Shown one piece after another: positions 15,556-22,694 of a stretch of 42,042 nucleotides of DNA. How positions within the stretch are numbered: position 1 is the stretch's first letter; each line of letters starts with the position of its first letter. Source of the DNA: Firmicutes bacterium UBA4882. Lineage in GTDB: Bacteria > Bacillota > UBA4882. The stretch is taken from assembly GCA_002399265.1 (NCBI GenBank), contig DHDG01000071.1, positions 32,467 through 74,508 on the forward strand, written 5' to 3'. The notes beneath the pieces are model-generated. The model saw only the letters and a list, made by a program, of their open reading frames with translations, made no database searches and was not told where the DNA came from. A program made the translations under genes and the position numbers.

Positions 15556-16803
15556 TTAGAGTTTATGAACGACCATTGCATCACGCAGTTTGGGTTCAAA
15601 CCATGTGCTCTTGGGTGGCATGATCTTTCCGGCGTCAGCGATAGCCATTAGTTCTTCAATCGCAGTCGGGTAAAACGCGAATGCCACGGCATAGCCATCC
15701 TGGTCAACGCGTTTTTCAAGTTCTTTCATACCCCGAATCCCGCCGACAAAGTTGATGCGCTTGTCGGTTCTGGGATTGCCAATTGCCAGCACCGGACTAA
15801 GCAAGTTTTCTTGCAGAATACTGACATCCAGTGCTGCCACAGGGTCTTTTTCATCGAAAGTACCAGGTTTGGCAGTTATGCGGTACCAGCTACCCTGCAG
15901 ATACATGCCAAAATGATGCCGCTGCGTTGGCTTGGCAGGGGCGCTGCCTTGCGGCAATCGTTCAATGGTGAAGACCTGCCCGGCACGCTTCAAGAACTCT
16001 TCTGTGCTTAAGCCGTTCAAATCTTTAACAACCCGGTTATAATCCATGATTTGCATCATATCATGGGGGAAGATCACAGCTAAGAAATAGTTGTAATTCT
16101 CATTGCCGGTATGGTTCGGATTCTCTTTTTTTCGTAATTCACGCACCGCAGAAGCGGAAGCGGAACGGTGATGACCATCGGCAATATAAAGTACATTCAG
16201 TTTGGCAAATTCGTTTTCAATAGCTTTGATGGTATTATCATCATTGACCACGTATAAGGTATGCCCGATGCCATCTTCAGCTACAAAGTCATAGACTGGC
16301 TTTTGCTCCATGACTTTTTCCATGATATGATTAATGGCTGTCACGGCACGATAGGTCAGGAATACCGGCCCGGTTTGGGCGCCGGTGATATTAACATGGT
16401 TGGTACGATCCAGTTCTTTATCGGCACGGGTCAGCTCGTGTTTCTTAATGGTTCCGGCCTGATACTCATCAACCGAGGCACCGGCTACCAGACCGACCTG
16501 AACATGATTGCCCATTTTTTGCTTATAAACATAAAAACAAGGTTTGGGATCCTGGATCATGATGCCATCTTTGATGAATTGATCAAGGGTCTGGCGGGCT
16601 TTTTCATACACTTGCATATTGTAGGGATCAATGTTGGGATCAAGGTCGACCTCAGATCTGGTGACATGCAAGAAACTCTTTGGATTACCTTCGACCATTT
16701 TGCGGGCTTCTTCAGTATCCATTACGTCGTAAGGCAGAGAAGCGACTTTTGTTACCAGATCGGCTGCCGGACGCAAACCGCGGAATGGGATAATCTTGGA
16801 CAT
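15556..16803 (-). CDS. DUF1015 family protein
   Basis: 415 residues from ATG 16803 with AAAGGAG upstream. DUF1015 motifs are clear: IIPFRGLRP at the N terminus, VASLPYDVMDTEEAR, FLHVTRSEVDL, KKHELTRADKELDR near residue 140, and LYIADGHHRSASA near 208, whose HHR is probably catalytic or ligand-binding. The family is distantly ParB-like and often found beside serine-biosynthesis genes. Free serine kinases (SerK, SbnI) are also ParB-like, so a role in serine or phosphoserine metabolism is a reasonable inference, not an established fact. Here it faces the serA-aminotransferase pair across a terminator and is not in the same transcript. Confidence 0.85.
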   Translation of the reverse strand: MSKIIPFRGLRPAADLVTKVASLPYDVMDTEEARKMVEGNPKSFLHVTRSEVDLDPNIDPYNMQVYEKARQTLDQFIKDGIMIQDPKPCFYVYKQKMGNHVQVGLVAGASVDEYQAGTIKKHELTRADKELDRTNHVNITGAQTGPVFLTYRAVTAINHIMEKVMEQKPVYDFVAEDGIGHTLYVVNDDNTIKAIENEFAKLNVLYIADGHHRSASASAVRELRKKENPNHTGNENYNYFLAVIFPHDMMQIMDYNRVVKDLNGLSTEEFLKRAGQVFTIERLPQGSAPAKPTQRHHFGMYLQGSWYRITAKPGTFDEKDPVAALDVSILQENLLSPVLAIGNPRTDKRINFVGGIRGMKELEKRVDQDGYAVAFAFYPTAIEELMAIADAGKIMPPKSTWFEPKLRDAMVVHKL

Positions 16804-16913
16804 AGTAATGTAGTGCTCCTTTCATAATGTCAGTCCTTGCTTGGCGCTGGGTAATGATGCCAGCTTATTAATACTGTTTCTGTCGGGATAATCCTTCACG
16901 GACAGAAGAAATA

Positions 16914-17801
16914 TTAATCTACTCGCTGATCACCGACAAAGAAAAGAGCGACCGTTCCGGGGCCAGTATGGGAACCGATGACTGTACCGATACTATTGAT
17001 CATCACCGGGCCGTTCAGTTTGGGGAATTTCGCCTCCACCAGGCTAGCTACGCTGCGGGCATCTTCAAGACAAACCGATTGGGAAATAAAGCACTTGCCG
17101 GAATAGTCTGTGCCGTTTTCAGCGTGGAGTACCATCATATTTACAGTCTCTTCGATGACCTTTTTCTTGCTGCGAATCTTGTGGCGGGGAATGAGTTTGC
17201 CATCATAGCTCATATTCATCAGCGGGCAAATACCCAGTAGAGTGCCCATGAATGCAGCCGTGGCAGAGATGCGGCCTCCACGCTTAAAGTGGGACAGATC
17301 GGTGGTAAAGAACCAATGGTGGATTTTGAGTTTATTGTTTTCCAGCCAAGTATAAATCTCGGCAGCGTTTGCACCATTGTCACGTAAATCAGCTGCCATA
17401 TCAAGCAGCAATCCGGATCCTGAGGAAGCGCCCAGAGAATCAACAATATAGATCTGGCGGTCCGGATATTTCTCGGCAAGCTGATCTTTAGCAGTCATTG
17501 CGGAATCGAAGGAGCCGGATAAGCCGGAGGACAGCGCGATATGTATTATATCCAAACCTTCTTTAAGAAAAGGCTCGCAGAAATCGATAAACTGCCCCAC
17601 AGATACCTGAGAAGTAGTGGGCATGGCGCCAGCTTCAATCTTGCGATAAAAATCTTCAAAAGACACGGTCTGTCCCAGGTCATCCGGATATTCGCTGCCA
17701 TCCATCATATAGTGAAAACAGACATAGGGGATTTTTTGTTTCTCAAAATACTCTAAGGGCAGATCAACTGTGGAGGAGGCAGTCAGGACAAATTTGCTCA
17801 T
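16914..17801 (-). CDS. DegV family fatty-acid-binding protein
   Basis: 295 residues from ATG 17801, with an AGGGAG-type SD. It shows the DegV fold: LTASSTVDLPLEYF at the N terminus, YPDDLG, MPTTSQVSVGQF near residue 80, IALSSGLSGSFDSA near 88-101, VDSLGASSGSGLL, KRGGRISATAAFMG and the C-terminal SHTGPGTVALFF. DegV-type proteins bind one fatty acid and, as FakB, present it to FakA kinase for phospholipid synthesis. No fakA gene is here. A weak inverted repeat (TTCTGTC/GACAGAA, 16878-16907) just after the gene may act as its terminator. It lies 46 bases from the SGNH gene on the same strand. Confidence 0.9.
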   Translation of the reverse strand: MSKFVLTASSTVDLPLEYFEKQKIPYVCFHYMMDGSEYPDDLGQTVSFEDFYRKIEAGAMPTTSQVSVGQFIDFCEPFLKEGLDIIHIALSSGLSGSFDSAMTAKDQLAEKYPDRQIYIVDSLGASSGSGLLLDMAADLRDNGANAAEIYTWLENNKLKIHHWFFTTDLSHFKRGGRISATAAFMGTLLGICPLMNMSYDGKLIPRHKIRSKKKVIEETVNMMVLHAENGTDYSGKCFISQSVCLEDARSVASLVEAKFPKLNGPVMINSIGTVIGSHTGPGTVALFFVGDQRVD

Positions 17802-17847
17802 GTTTTTCTCCCTTCCTTATCGGTGGTAATTTAATTGGGGGCCCTTT

Positions 17848-18546
17848 CTATACTGTTACAGCAGTCTGATTCGGGTATTGTTCGCTGATTGTCTGATAAA
17901 TTAGATTATATCCTTCGTTAGTGGGATGAATGCCATCGGCGCAGATCAAATCCTGATAATGATTTTTCGTCAGGAAAGCGCTACGGATATCAATCATGGG
18001 AACATCCATGGTTGCGGCTAGTTTCATAACCTCAATATTGTACATTTCCTGCCAACGATAAATCATGTCGACATCGCCCAGCCAGTTTAATATGTTATCA
18101 CCATTAATCCCTTTAGAGACCCAAGTGAAGAATCGGTTTGGCTCTAAAGGCGGCAGTGTCAGGATGATGGGATTGCTGCCATTGCTGCGGATTTCGCTGA
18201 CGACCTGTCGGTAGAGCTCCTTAAACTTAACAAGCGGTGTTTTGGGTAGATGCTCTTTGCCGGGGTCCTCAGCAATTTCGCCCCACACAAAATTGCAGTC
18301 GTTGCCTCCCAGTTCCAGAAAAACATGCTGGTAGTTCCGGAGTTCATTCGAACGTTTCTGAACTAGAGAGAGCGCTTTGGAAACCGTGCAGCCGAACATG
18401 GAATAGTTCTGAATCCGCGTTTTATTGAGTCCCAAAAACTGCCCGATATTAGTCTTAATGATCTCATAATGACATGTAATTGGGTGCAAAACAACCCCTT
18501 TTGTAATAGAATCGCCAAACACACAGATATCCTTTACGTCCATCAT
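17848..18546 (-). CDS. SGNH/GDSL-family hydrolase
   Basis: 232 residues from ATG 18546 (a second ATG follows at 18543), with GGGGGAG close upstream. The SGNH blocks are visible: block I FGDSITKG near residue 11 (Ser nucleophile), block III LGGNDCNF near 79, and block V DGIHPTNEGY near 207 (Asp/His). There is no signal peptide, so a cytoplasmic esterase or lipase-like activity is expected; the substrate is unknown. With the DegV gene it could form a small lipid-related operon, which is an inference from proximity. It is transcribed away from the toastrack pair; the shared intergenic region holds three tandem 15-bp repeats. Confidence 0.85.
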   Translation of the reverse strand: MMDVKDICVFGDSITKGVVLHPITCHYEIIKTNIGQFLGLNKTRIQNYSMFGCTVSKALSLVQKRSNELRNYQHVFLELGGNDCNFVWGEIAEDPGKEHLPKTPLVKFKELYRQVVSEIRSNGSNPIILTLPPLEPNRFFTWVSKGINGDNILNWLGDVDMIYRWQEMYNIEVMKLAATMDVPMIDIRSAFLTKNHYQDLICADGIHPTNEGYNLIYQTISEQYPNQTAVTV

Positions 18547-18579
18547 TACTCCCCCTGAACTATAATAACCTTTAAATAA

Positions 18580-18624
18580 AAATGCTCTCGAGCAAAATGC
18601 TTTTGAGCAAGATGCTTTTGATAG
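18580..18624. repeat. Three tandem 15-bp repeats between divergent genes
   Basis: Copies at 18580-18594, 18595-18609 and 18610-18624 follow AAATGCTYTYGAGCA, the third diverged at its end. Each contains the near-palindrome TGCT-YTYG-AGCA. They occupy the divergent region between the SGNH gene and the first toastrack gene, where regularly spaced operator sites would be expected. No regulator is identified. Confidence 0.7.
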
Positions 18625-18705
18625 TTTGACAGCAAAAGGGCTTTAAAAGTTGCAGTAAAGCAGATAAAATGTTCTTTGACTCCCACTAGTGCAGGAGATA
18701 TTCTA

Positions 18706-19536
18706 TTGAAAAGGAATGGTTCAGAAGTTAGTGCTTCAGATTTAAAAGGAAGGGTGGGGCCGAACATGACTAAACATACGGTTCTTAGGGTAGAGGCCGG
18801 AAATGCCGAGGTTACCAACCTCGATCTACGTTTTGGAGCGGCGGATTTTAGGTTAGTTTCGGAAGATCGGACAGACTTATTGTATGGCGATGTCTACCAT
18901 TCCAATCTCAAGCTGGCCCCAACGGCATATACTGAACCGGATGGCATATTTATCTCACAAGACGCTGCCGGCCTGTTCAATTTCCAAAGCTGGAAGACAC
19001 GCTGGGACTTGACCGTTTCGAACCGATACAAAATGCGCCTGAAAATCAAAGCTGGTGCTTTTGACGGTCAACTGGACTGCGGAGGTCTGCGTCTGAAGGA
19101 ACTGACGATGAAGACCGGTGCTGCCAGAGTGGAAACGCGTTTTTCGGCGCCTAATCCTGAAGCTATGGGCAAAATGCACCTCATCACCGCAGCCTCCTCC
19201 TTTAGCATGACCAATTTGATGAACGCGGGGTTTCGTAATATGATCTTTGAAGGCGGGGCAGGAGACTACAAATTCGATTTTTCCGGAGCGATTCCGGCCG
19301 ATCCTACGTATAAAGCAAACGCATTTTTCCGGATGGGCTTCAGCGCGGTCGAGTTTAGAATTCCTAAAGACCTGCCGGCTCAGATCAATTTACGCAATAT
19401 CTTCGCGCCGATCGATGCTCCGGCATTTACGAGGACGCAGCGGGATCTATATCGAAATAACGCCGCTTACCGCAATAATAATCCCATCCTGAACATCGAA
19501 ATCCAAATGGGAATGGGCAGCATAACGGTTGTTTGA
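18706..19536 (+). CDS. Beta-repeat (toastrack/DUF4097-like) protein, cytoplasmic paralogue
   Basis: 276 residues from TTG 18706, with GGAG at 18694-18697. An ATG at 18766 (MTKHTV) is the main alternative. The body is a succession of short beta-strand repeats: LDLRFGAADFRL, IKAGAFDGQLDCGGLRLKELTMKTGAA, ITAASSFSMTNLMNAGF and FEGGAGDYKFDFSG. These resemble the toastrack repeats of LiaF/DUF4097-type envelope-stress proteins. No signal peptide is visible, unlike its downstream paralogue, with which it shares these motifs in the same order. The two genes are separated by a perfect inverted repeat at 19547-19644. Function unknown; a scaffold or sensing role is a guess from family resemblance. Confidence 0.7.
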   Translation: MKRNGSEVSASDLKGRVGPNMTKHTVLRVEAGNAEVTNLDLRFGAADFRLVSEDRTDLLYGDVYHSNLKLAPTAYTEPDGIFISQDAAGLFNFQSWKTRWDLTVSNRYKMRLKIKAGAFDGQLDCGGLRLKELTMKTGAARVETRFSAPNPEAMGKMHLITAASSFSMTNLMNAGFRNMIFEGGAGDYKFDFSGAIPADPTYKANAFFRMGFSAVEFRIPKDLPAQINLRNIFAPIDAPAFTRTQRDLYRNNAAYRNNNPILNIEIQMGMGSITVV

Positions 19537-19546
19537 CGGTTGTGGG

Positions 19547-19644
19547 GGAACTTTGGGGACGGTTCTAAAAGTTCCATCCTCTTACATCTGCCCTTAATGT
19601 CTAAATATGTAAAAAGGAACTTTTAGAACCGTCCCCAAAGTTCC
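19547..19644. repeat. Perfect head-to-head pair of GGGGACGGTTCT-core repeats
   Basis: Arms 19547-19575 and 19616-19644 are perfect 29-base reverse complements around a 40-base loop. Each arm also has internal complementary ends (GGAACTTT ... AAAGTTCC) flanking the core. It lies between the two toastrack paralogues and ends 20 bases before the second start. The transcript would form a very stable hairpin that could attenuate or stabilise mRNA. Confidence 0.92.
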
Positions 19645-19663
19645 TTCAAAAGGAGAATGGCTT

Positions 19664-20566
19664 ATGAAACGCGTCAGATTACTTATCGTGGCTTTTTTGG
19701 TTCTGGCTTTGTTACTATTATTGGGATGCGCCGGCCGGAATGCCGGAAACTCTCGGAATGAAGACGAAAAAAGCGGTTCTTGGGAACAGCGTGGCAGAAT
19801 GGTAGAAGAAATCGCCATTGCTGCCAAGTCAGCTGATACAGTCAGAATGGATCTGCGATTTGGCGCTGCTGAATTCAGACTGCGTCCGGCCAATATGAGT
19901 CCTTTAGCAGAAGGTCAAATCGTTTATTATGATCACAGATTAGTGCCCGAAATTATCGACGATAACAATTACGTCAAAATCAGCCAAGAGACTAGTGGCA
20001 TTGCTGGCAGTCTTGACAATGTCAAGACTGAGTGGAATTTAAACTTGTCAACACGGCAAGTGCTTGATCTGTCGATTTCTGCCGGTGCTTTCGATGGCGA
20101 ATTCGATTTTTCAGGATTGCAGCTTACCAGTCTCTCTATGGCAACCGGTGCCGCAGAAGGCAAAGTAATTTTCAATAAGAGAAACCCGCAGAAAATGAGG
20201 CGTTTTGACTTCTCAACCGGCGCTTCGTCATTTAAGTTGAGCGGATTACTGAACGCCGATTTTGAACATCTGGATTTTAAGGGCGGGGCAGGCTCCTACA
20301 CGCTTGATTTTGGTGGGAGTCTGCAGCATGATGATAGTGTTCAGGCGGATATTTCTGTCGGTGTATGTGACTTAACGATCATTGTACCCCACGATGTCAG
20401 TACCCGCGTGGTGATGAAAGGCGCGCTGACTTCGATTTCGCCCGGTTCTTTCCTCGTGGCAGGTTCACGGGAATATGTCAACGGTGCATACAATAGCGCG
20501 AAGCCTACCCTGGAAATCATCATTAACATGAGCGTCGGTAGTCTTGACCTGAAAGAATCGCGATAA
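19664..20566 (+). CDS. Beta-repeat (toastrack/DUF4097-like) lipoprotein
   Basis: 300 residues from ATG 19664 with AAAGGAG upstream. A lipoprotein signal is clear: basic KRVR, a hydrophobic core, and lipobox LLLG-C with the modified cysteine at residue 22. The mature part begins with a polar linker, then repeats seen in the upstream paralogue: MDLRFGAAEFRL, ISAGAFDGEFDFSGLQLTSLSMATGAA, STGASSFKLSGLLNADF and FKGGAGSYTLDFGG. It would be anchored to the outer face of the membrane, while the paralogue appears cytoplasmic, so the duplication seems to have split by location. The family includes envelope-stress sensors, but no LiaRS-type two-component genes are adjacent. Function unknown. Confidence 0.78.
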   Translation: MKRVRLLIVAFLVLALLLLLGCAGRNAGNSRNEDEKSGSWEQRGRMVEEIAIAAKSADTVRMDLRFGAAEFRLRPANMSPLAEGQIVYYDHRLVPEIIDDNNYVKISQETSGIAGSLDNVKTEWNLNLSTRQVLDLSISAGAFDGEFDFSGLQLTSLSMATGAAEGKVIFNKRNPQKMRRFDFSTGASSFKLSGLLNADFEHLDFKGGAGSYTLDFGGSLQHDDSVQADISVGVCDLTIIVPHDVSTRVVMKGALTSISPGSFLVAGSREYVNGAYNSAKPTLEIIINMSVGSLDLKESR

Positions 20567-20601
20567 TCTGTCAAAGATAGGCTATTTTCTACAGAGGAAA
20601 G

Positions 20602-20655
20602 CCCGGTATTATGCGAGAAATCATTTAGTCAGTGAATCGCTGATCGCAGACCGGG
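20602..20655 (+). promoter_or_regulatory. Leader hairpin overlapping the cheC SD
   Basis: CCCGGT (20602-20607) and TGCGA (20612-20616) pair with ACCGGG (20650-20655) and TCGCA (20644-20648). An inner TCAG/CTGA helix is possible. The 3' arm runs into the SD GGGAGGG (20653-20659) of the gene starting at 20665, so folding would partly hide the ribosome site. I recognise no known riboswitch family. Confidence 0.45.
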
Positions 20656-20664
20656 AGGGATCAC

Positions 20665-21300
20665 ATGTCGGTACATGCTGCTACCGCTGAACAAGACTGC
20701 CCGCGTGCCAAGAACCGTATCAGCGCTGAAGAGATTAACATTCTGCGCCGGATCAACGAGGCCGGGGCACGCAGAGCGCAAAGTGCGTTAAGCGAGTTTC
20801 TGAAACGTGAAACCATTCTTGATACGCCCAGGATTTCAGTGTTACCACTCGCTATGCTGATGCAGCAAATGGATTCCAAACCGCGTGATCTGATTGGCAT
20901 ACATGTGCGCATCATCGGCGAAGTAAGCGGAGAAATGTATTTTCTGTTTACGCGTAAAGATGCTCTGCGTTTGGTTGAGATGCTTGTTGGGGAGCGGATG
21001 CGCCTGACTCTGAGCCTCAATCGGATTGAATCCTCAGCATTAAGCGAAATCGCCAACATCCTGACAGGATCGTATTGGTATGCCATGACCGACCGGAAAG
21101 CGCTGAACTGGCGTATCACCGTGCCGACGATTGTGGAAGATGTCGGGAAAATACTGACCTTGTCAAACCGTGTCTATGACTTCACCTCGATGGTTTTCCT
21201 GACTGACATCACTGTGCCACAGAATAACGTGCGGGGACACTTTCTGTTATTGCCGCGCCAGGAGGCTTTGACCAAACTGCTTGCTAATCTGGAATCATAG
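20665..21300 (+). CDS. CheC-family protein with one degenerate site
   Basis: 211 residues from ATG 20665, with GGGAGGG upstream. The CheC/CheX/FliY phosphatase family uses ExxN motifs to dephosphorylate CheY-P. The C-terminal site is intact: E128 and N131 in SALSEIANILTGSY. The N-terminal counterpart (LRRINEAGARRAQSALSEFL, residues 27-46) keeps the helix pattern but has Arg and Glu in place of the catalytic Glu and Asn, so it should be inactive. No chemotaxis or flagellar genes are nearby. It may act on a CheY-like or response-regulator partner encoded elsewhere. The leader hairpin suggests translational control. Confidence 0.8.
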   Translation: MSVHAATAEQDCPRAKNRISAEEINILRRINEAGARRAQSALSEFLKRETILDTPRISVLPLAMLMQQMDSKPRDLIGIHVRIIGEVSGEMYFLFTRKDALRLVEMLVGERMRLTLSLNRIESSALSEIANILTGSYWYAMTDRKALNWRITVPTIVEDVGKILTLSNRVYDFTSMVFLTDITVPQNNVRGHFLLLPRQEALTKLLANLES

Positions 21301-21341
21301 GTTTGCAGCGCTGTTGATGCGTCGAAATATTTAATCTGCAG

Positions 21342-21368
21342 TGCCCGGCAGAGTAGTACTGTCGGGCA
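21342..21368 (+). terminator. Hairpin after the cheC-like gene
   Basis: TGCCCGGCAG (21342-21351) pairs with CTGTCGGGCA (21359-21368), a 10-bp stem with one G-U pair and a 7-base loop. No U tract follows; the next bases are the -35 element of the next promoter. Termination efficiency is therefore uncertain. Confidence 0.5.
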
Positions 21369-21397
21369 TTGACGTATTCAGACGTGAAATCTATAAT
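21369..21397 (+). promoter_or_regulatory. Sigma-A promoter for the EamA transporter
   Basis: TTGACG (21369-21374), a 17-bp spacer and a perfect TATAAT (21392-21397). Predicted start of transcription is near 21404, giving a leader of about 40 bases. Confidence 0.85.
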
Positions 21398-21442
21398 AAA
21401 GGCATACGATCAACAGGTTGCATTGAGCAGGAGGCATCTTGC

Positions 21443-22339
21443 ATGGCAAATACAAAAATACGCAACAGGGATTACAGGTCATATATTGCCCTGGTTTTCG
21501 GCATTATTAGTCTGGGGCTTTCTCCGATTTTTCTGCGCATGGCGAATGCACCTGGTCCGGTAGCCAGCTTTTATCGTATGCTGATTGGCACTATTGTATT
21601 GGCGGTGCCATTCTTTTATCGCGCCCGCAAAACCACAGGCGGACTTTCTCGCAAAGGCATCAAGCTTGCTGTTATTGGCGGACTTTTCTTTGCCGGCGAT
21701 CTTGTGTTTTGGGCAACCGGCGTAATGATCGGCGGGGCCACCATTCCGACGCTGCTTTCCAACGTGGCACCATTATGGGTAGGCATTGCGGCGCTGGTGA
21801 TCTTCAAAGAGAAGCTACGACCGCTCTTTTGGGTGGGATTGGCCATTGCAATGTCTGGAGCGGTGCTCATTCTCGGAAATGACTTGCTGAATTCTGCCAC
21901 TTTTGGCCTGGGCAGTCTGCTCGGCTTGCTATCAAGCCTTTTTTACTGCGGGTATTTTGTTATGACCCAAATGGGACGCAAATACCTGGGTCCGCTGTCC
22001 TACTTTTGGCCCGCCGCCTTGAGCGGCACGATCGTGCTCTTGATTTATAACCTCATCATGAAGCTCCCCTTGACAGGTTATTCCTCAACTACTTACCTTT
22101 GGTTTCTGGCTAATGGACTAATCACGCAGGTCATTGGCTATTTGTGCGTGAATTACGCCCTCGGGCATTTGCCTGCTTCCATTGTTTCGCCCACTTTGTT
22201 AGGACAACCTGTTGTCACAGCCTTGATCGCCTGGCCGTTACTTTCAGAAGTACTTTCGCCAATGCACTTTTTGGGCGGGGCCGCGATTTTGGCAGGCGTA
22301 ATTATGGTGCATAGAAGTCAGGAATCGACACGACAATAA
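21443..22339 (+). CDS. EamA/DMT-superfamily transporter
   Basis: 298 residues from ATG 21443, with AGGAGG at 21429-21434. An upstream in-frame Met at 21341 lies in the terminator hairpin and precedes the promoter, so it is rejected. About ten hydrophobic segments form two EamA repeats. Repeat 1 has SLGLSPIFLRMANAPGPVASFYRMLIG and LLSNVAPLWVGIAALVIFKEKL; repeat 2 ends in PASIVSPTLLGQPVVTALIAWPLLSEVLSP. The paired PxxxxxxxxxxxxE(K/V)L-type elements are typical. Family members export amino acids, nucleosides or other metabolites; substrate unknown. It is probably monocistronic, or co-transcribed with the small gene downstream. Confidence 0.88.
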   Translation: MANTKIRNRDYRSYIALVFGIISLGLSPIFLRMANAPGPVASFYRMLIGTIVLAVPFFYRARKTTGGLSRKGIKLAVIGGLFFAGDLVFWATGVMIGGATIPTLLSNVAPLWVGIAALVIFKEKLRPLFWVGLAIAMSGAVLILGNDLLNSATFGLGSLLGLLSSLFYCGYFVMTQMGRKYLGPLSYFWPAALSGTIVLLIYNLIMKLPLTGYSSTTYLWFLANGLITQVIGYLCVNYALGHLPASIVSPTLLGQPVVTALIAWPLLSEVLSPMHFLGGAAILAGVIMVHRSQESTRQ

Positions 22340-22445
22340 ACCATATCGAAGCAGGCATGTTTTTCAGCCCAAGTCCAAATTTAGAAGGAAAAGCGATCAA
22401 CACATGAGAAATACTTTTGATTAACACCAATAAGGAGACTCTCCG

Positions 22446-22625
22446 ATGTCAAAACGCACCCTATTTTATATCGTTATCATTCTTTGCTGTCTGGTGATTA
22501 GTGTTTTTTTATTATTGCATCTGAACAGGCCTGCGCCTGAGCCATCGGTAGATTTTCCGACACCGCCCCTGCCAATGCAAGATCCGGAACGGGAGCCTTC
22601 AAACCTCCCAGGACTCTTCGATTAG
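22446..22625 (+). CDS. 59-residue single-pass membrane peptide
   Basis: ATG 22446 has AAGGAG at 22432-22437, eight bases upstream. It opens a 59-codon frame ending in TAG 22623-22625. The peptide has a short basic start (MSKR), one strong hydrophobic segment at about residues 5-26 (LFYIVIILCCLVISVFLLL) and a Pro- and Glu-rich tail outside the membrane. No family is recognised. A good SD, a basic-hydrophobic start and a clean reading frame support coding. The stop codon is supplied by the first bases of a GGGGACGGTTCT repeat, so the original C terminus may have been longer and truncated by the insertion. Confidence 0.65.
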   Translation: MSKRTLFYIVIILCCLVISVFLLLHLNRPAPEPSVDFPTPPLPMQDPEREPSNLPGLFD

Positions 22626-22650
22626 CACAAGGGGACGGTTCTCCTGTGTC
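22624..22650 (+). repeat. Single GGGGACGGTTCT-core repeat
   Basis: One copy, with ends AGCACA (22624-22629) and TGTGTC (22645-22650), complementary apart from one position. It is the only unpaired copy in the window. It sits between the small membrane peptide and guaB. Confidence 0.85.
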
Positions 22651-22694
22651 ATTTTCGGGAGACAATCCAATTTTTGAAGAAAGGCGGGATCATA

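Noticed and set aside
18626..18654. TTGACA at 18626 as promoter of the first toastrack gene
   Set aside because: No acceptable -10 at 16-18 bp. The real promoter remains unidentified.
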